A stretch of 64,000 nt of DNA from Halobacterium noricense (lineage in GTDB: Archaea; Halobacteriota; Halobacteria; Halobacteriales; Halobacteriaceae): positions 2,108,001 to 2,172,000 of the forward strand of contig NZ_CP089468.1 in NCBI RefSeq assembly GCF_021233435.1, in the 5' to 3' direction. Position 1 is the stretch's first letter, and every line of letters starts with the position of its first letter. This document shows, in pieces, positions 63,857 through 64,000 of the stretch. Under the pieces are notes generated by a model. That model was not told the DNA's origin. It made no database searches and worked only from the letters and a program-made list of their open reading frames with translations. The translations under genes were made by a program, and so were the position numbers.

Positions 63857-64000
63857 ACGCTAGCGTGCTCGGCGGAGCGAAGTGAGCACTCGGGCCGACG
63901 ACTGAACGGAGTCGTTCGAGAGAGCGAAGCTCTCTCGTGATGACGAGAGGCGCCAGCGGCGTCTCTCGAACCACGCAGCGAAGTGAAGGAGGAGTGCTTT
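63857..64000. repeat. Cluster of four hairpins downstream of maeB
   Basis: In order: GTGCTC...GAGCAC (63865-63889), ACGACT-gaacgg-AGTCGT (63898-63915), CGAGAGAGC-gaa-GCTCTCTCG (63917-63937, perfect) and CGAGAGGCGCC-agc-GGCGTCTCTCG (63944-63968, one G-T pair). They could terminate maeB transcription. They share the 3-nt GAA/AGC loop style of the hairpins inside cobN and cbiH1. No gene is seen here. Confidence 0.65.

Overview
The window is a stretch of chromosome from an extremely halophilic archaeon (class Halobacteria, probably Halobacterium-like). The evidence is the very high GC content with strong G/C third positions, acidic proteins, leaderless promoters with a TTTA-type box about 25-35 bp before ATG/GTG, archaeal genes (large subunit of replication factor C, archaeal HMG-CoA synthase, CobY, split GcvP) and typical haloarchaeal small zinc-ribbon and AbrB-like proteins. 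About 70 genes are supported. Most larger ORFs in other frames are GC-driven shadows.

Layout. 1-4.8 kb: partial SNF-family transporter, a small membrane protein, sucCD, a zinc-ribbon protein and an orphan Zim-like (CTAG) DNA methylase. 4.9-7.5 kb: an island of lower GC carrying a PaeR7I/XhoI-type restriction-modification pair, beside tRNA-Val(CAC). 7.7-9.7 kb: PduO-type cobalamin adenosyltransferase with a glutaredoxin, a tRNA-binding protein and a winged-helix regulator. 9.8-35.6 kb: a near-complete cobalamin (B12) island in five transcription blocks: cbiT-L-F-G-H1-H2-ferredoxin-LAGLIDADG-like-cbiX1-DUF3209 (+); NicO cobalt/nickel transporter and ChlID-type chelatase (-); cobN-cbiC-cbiE (+); cbiX2 (-); cobT-cbiA-cobA-cbiP-(HAD remnant)-cbiB-cobS-cobY-cobD-cbiZ (+). 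35.7-38.4 kb: zinc-ribbon gene, a lower-GC stretch, a DUF5805-integrase pair and a MarR-like gene with a possible frameshift. 38.4-44 kb: NikR, then glycine cleavage genes gcvPB, gcvPA, gcvH and gcvT. 44-52.6 kb: housekeeping and small genes, a pilin-like surface protein with a 15-Gly linker, and HMG-CoA synthase. 52.6-60.9 kb: TrkH/TrkA potassium uptake, RfcL, a polar amino-acid ABC transporter and heme A synthase (ctaA). 60.9-64 kb: a perfect 77-bp tandem array, a fused malic enzyme/phosphotransacetylase and a cluster of hairpins.

The most notable signal is a shared, ungapped promoter element, AAT(T/C)(C/A)AA-N6-TTG (best sites CCTAATTCAA-N6-TTG). It occurs before the regulator gene, cbiT, between chlID and cobN, before cbiX2, before cobT and before the HAD remnant/cbiB, at reproducible distances from the start codons. 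It looks like the operator of a B12/cobalt regulon. Other points of interest: the corrin pathway lacks recognisable cbiD and cbiJ/cobK, while the operon carries unexplained genes, including a LAGLIDADG-fold protein with both catalytic acids lost. Triloop hairpins are inserted in frame in cobN and cbiH1. The 77-bp repeat has a diverged solo copy upstream of rfcL whose hairpin shows compensatory base changes.
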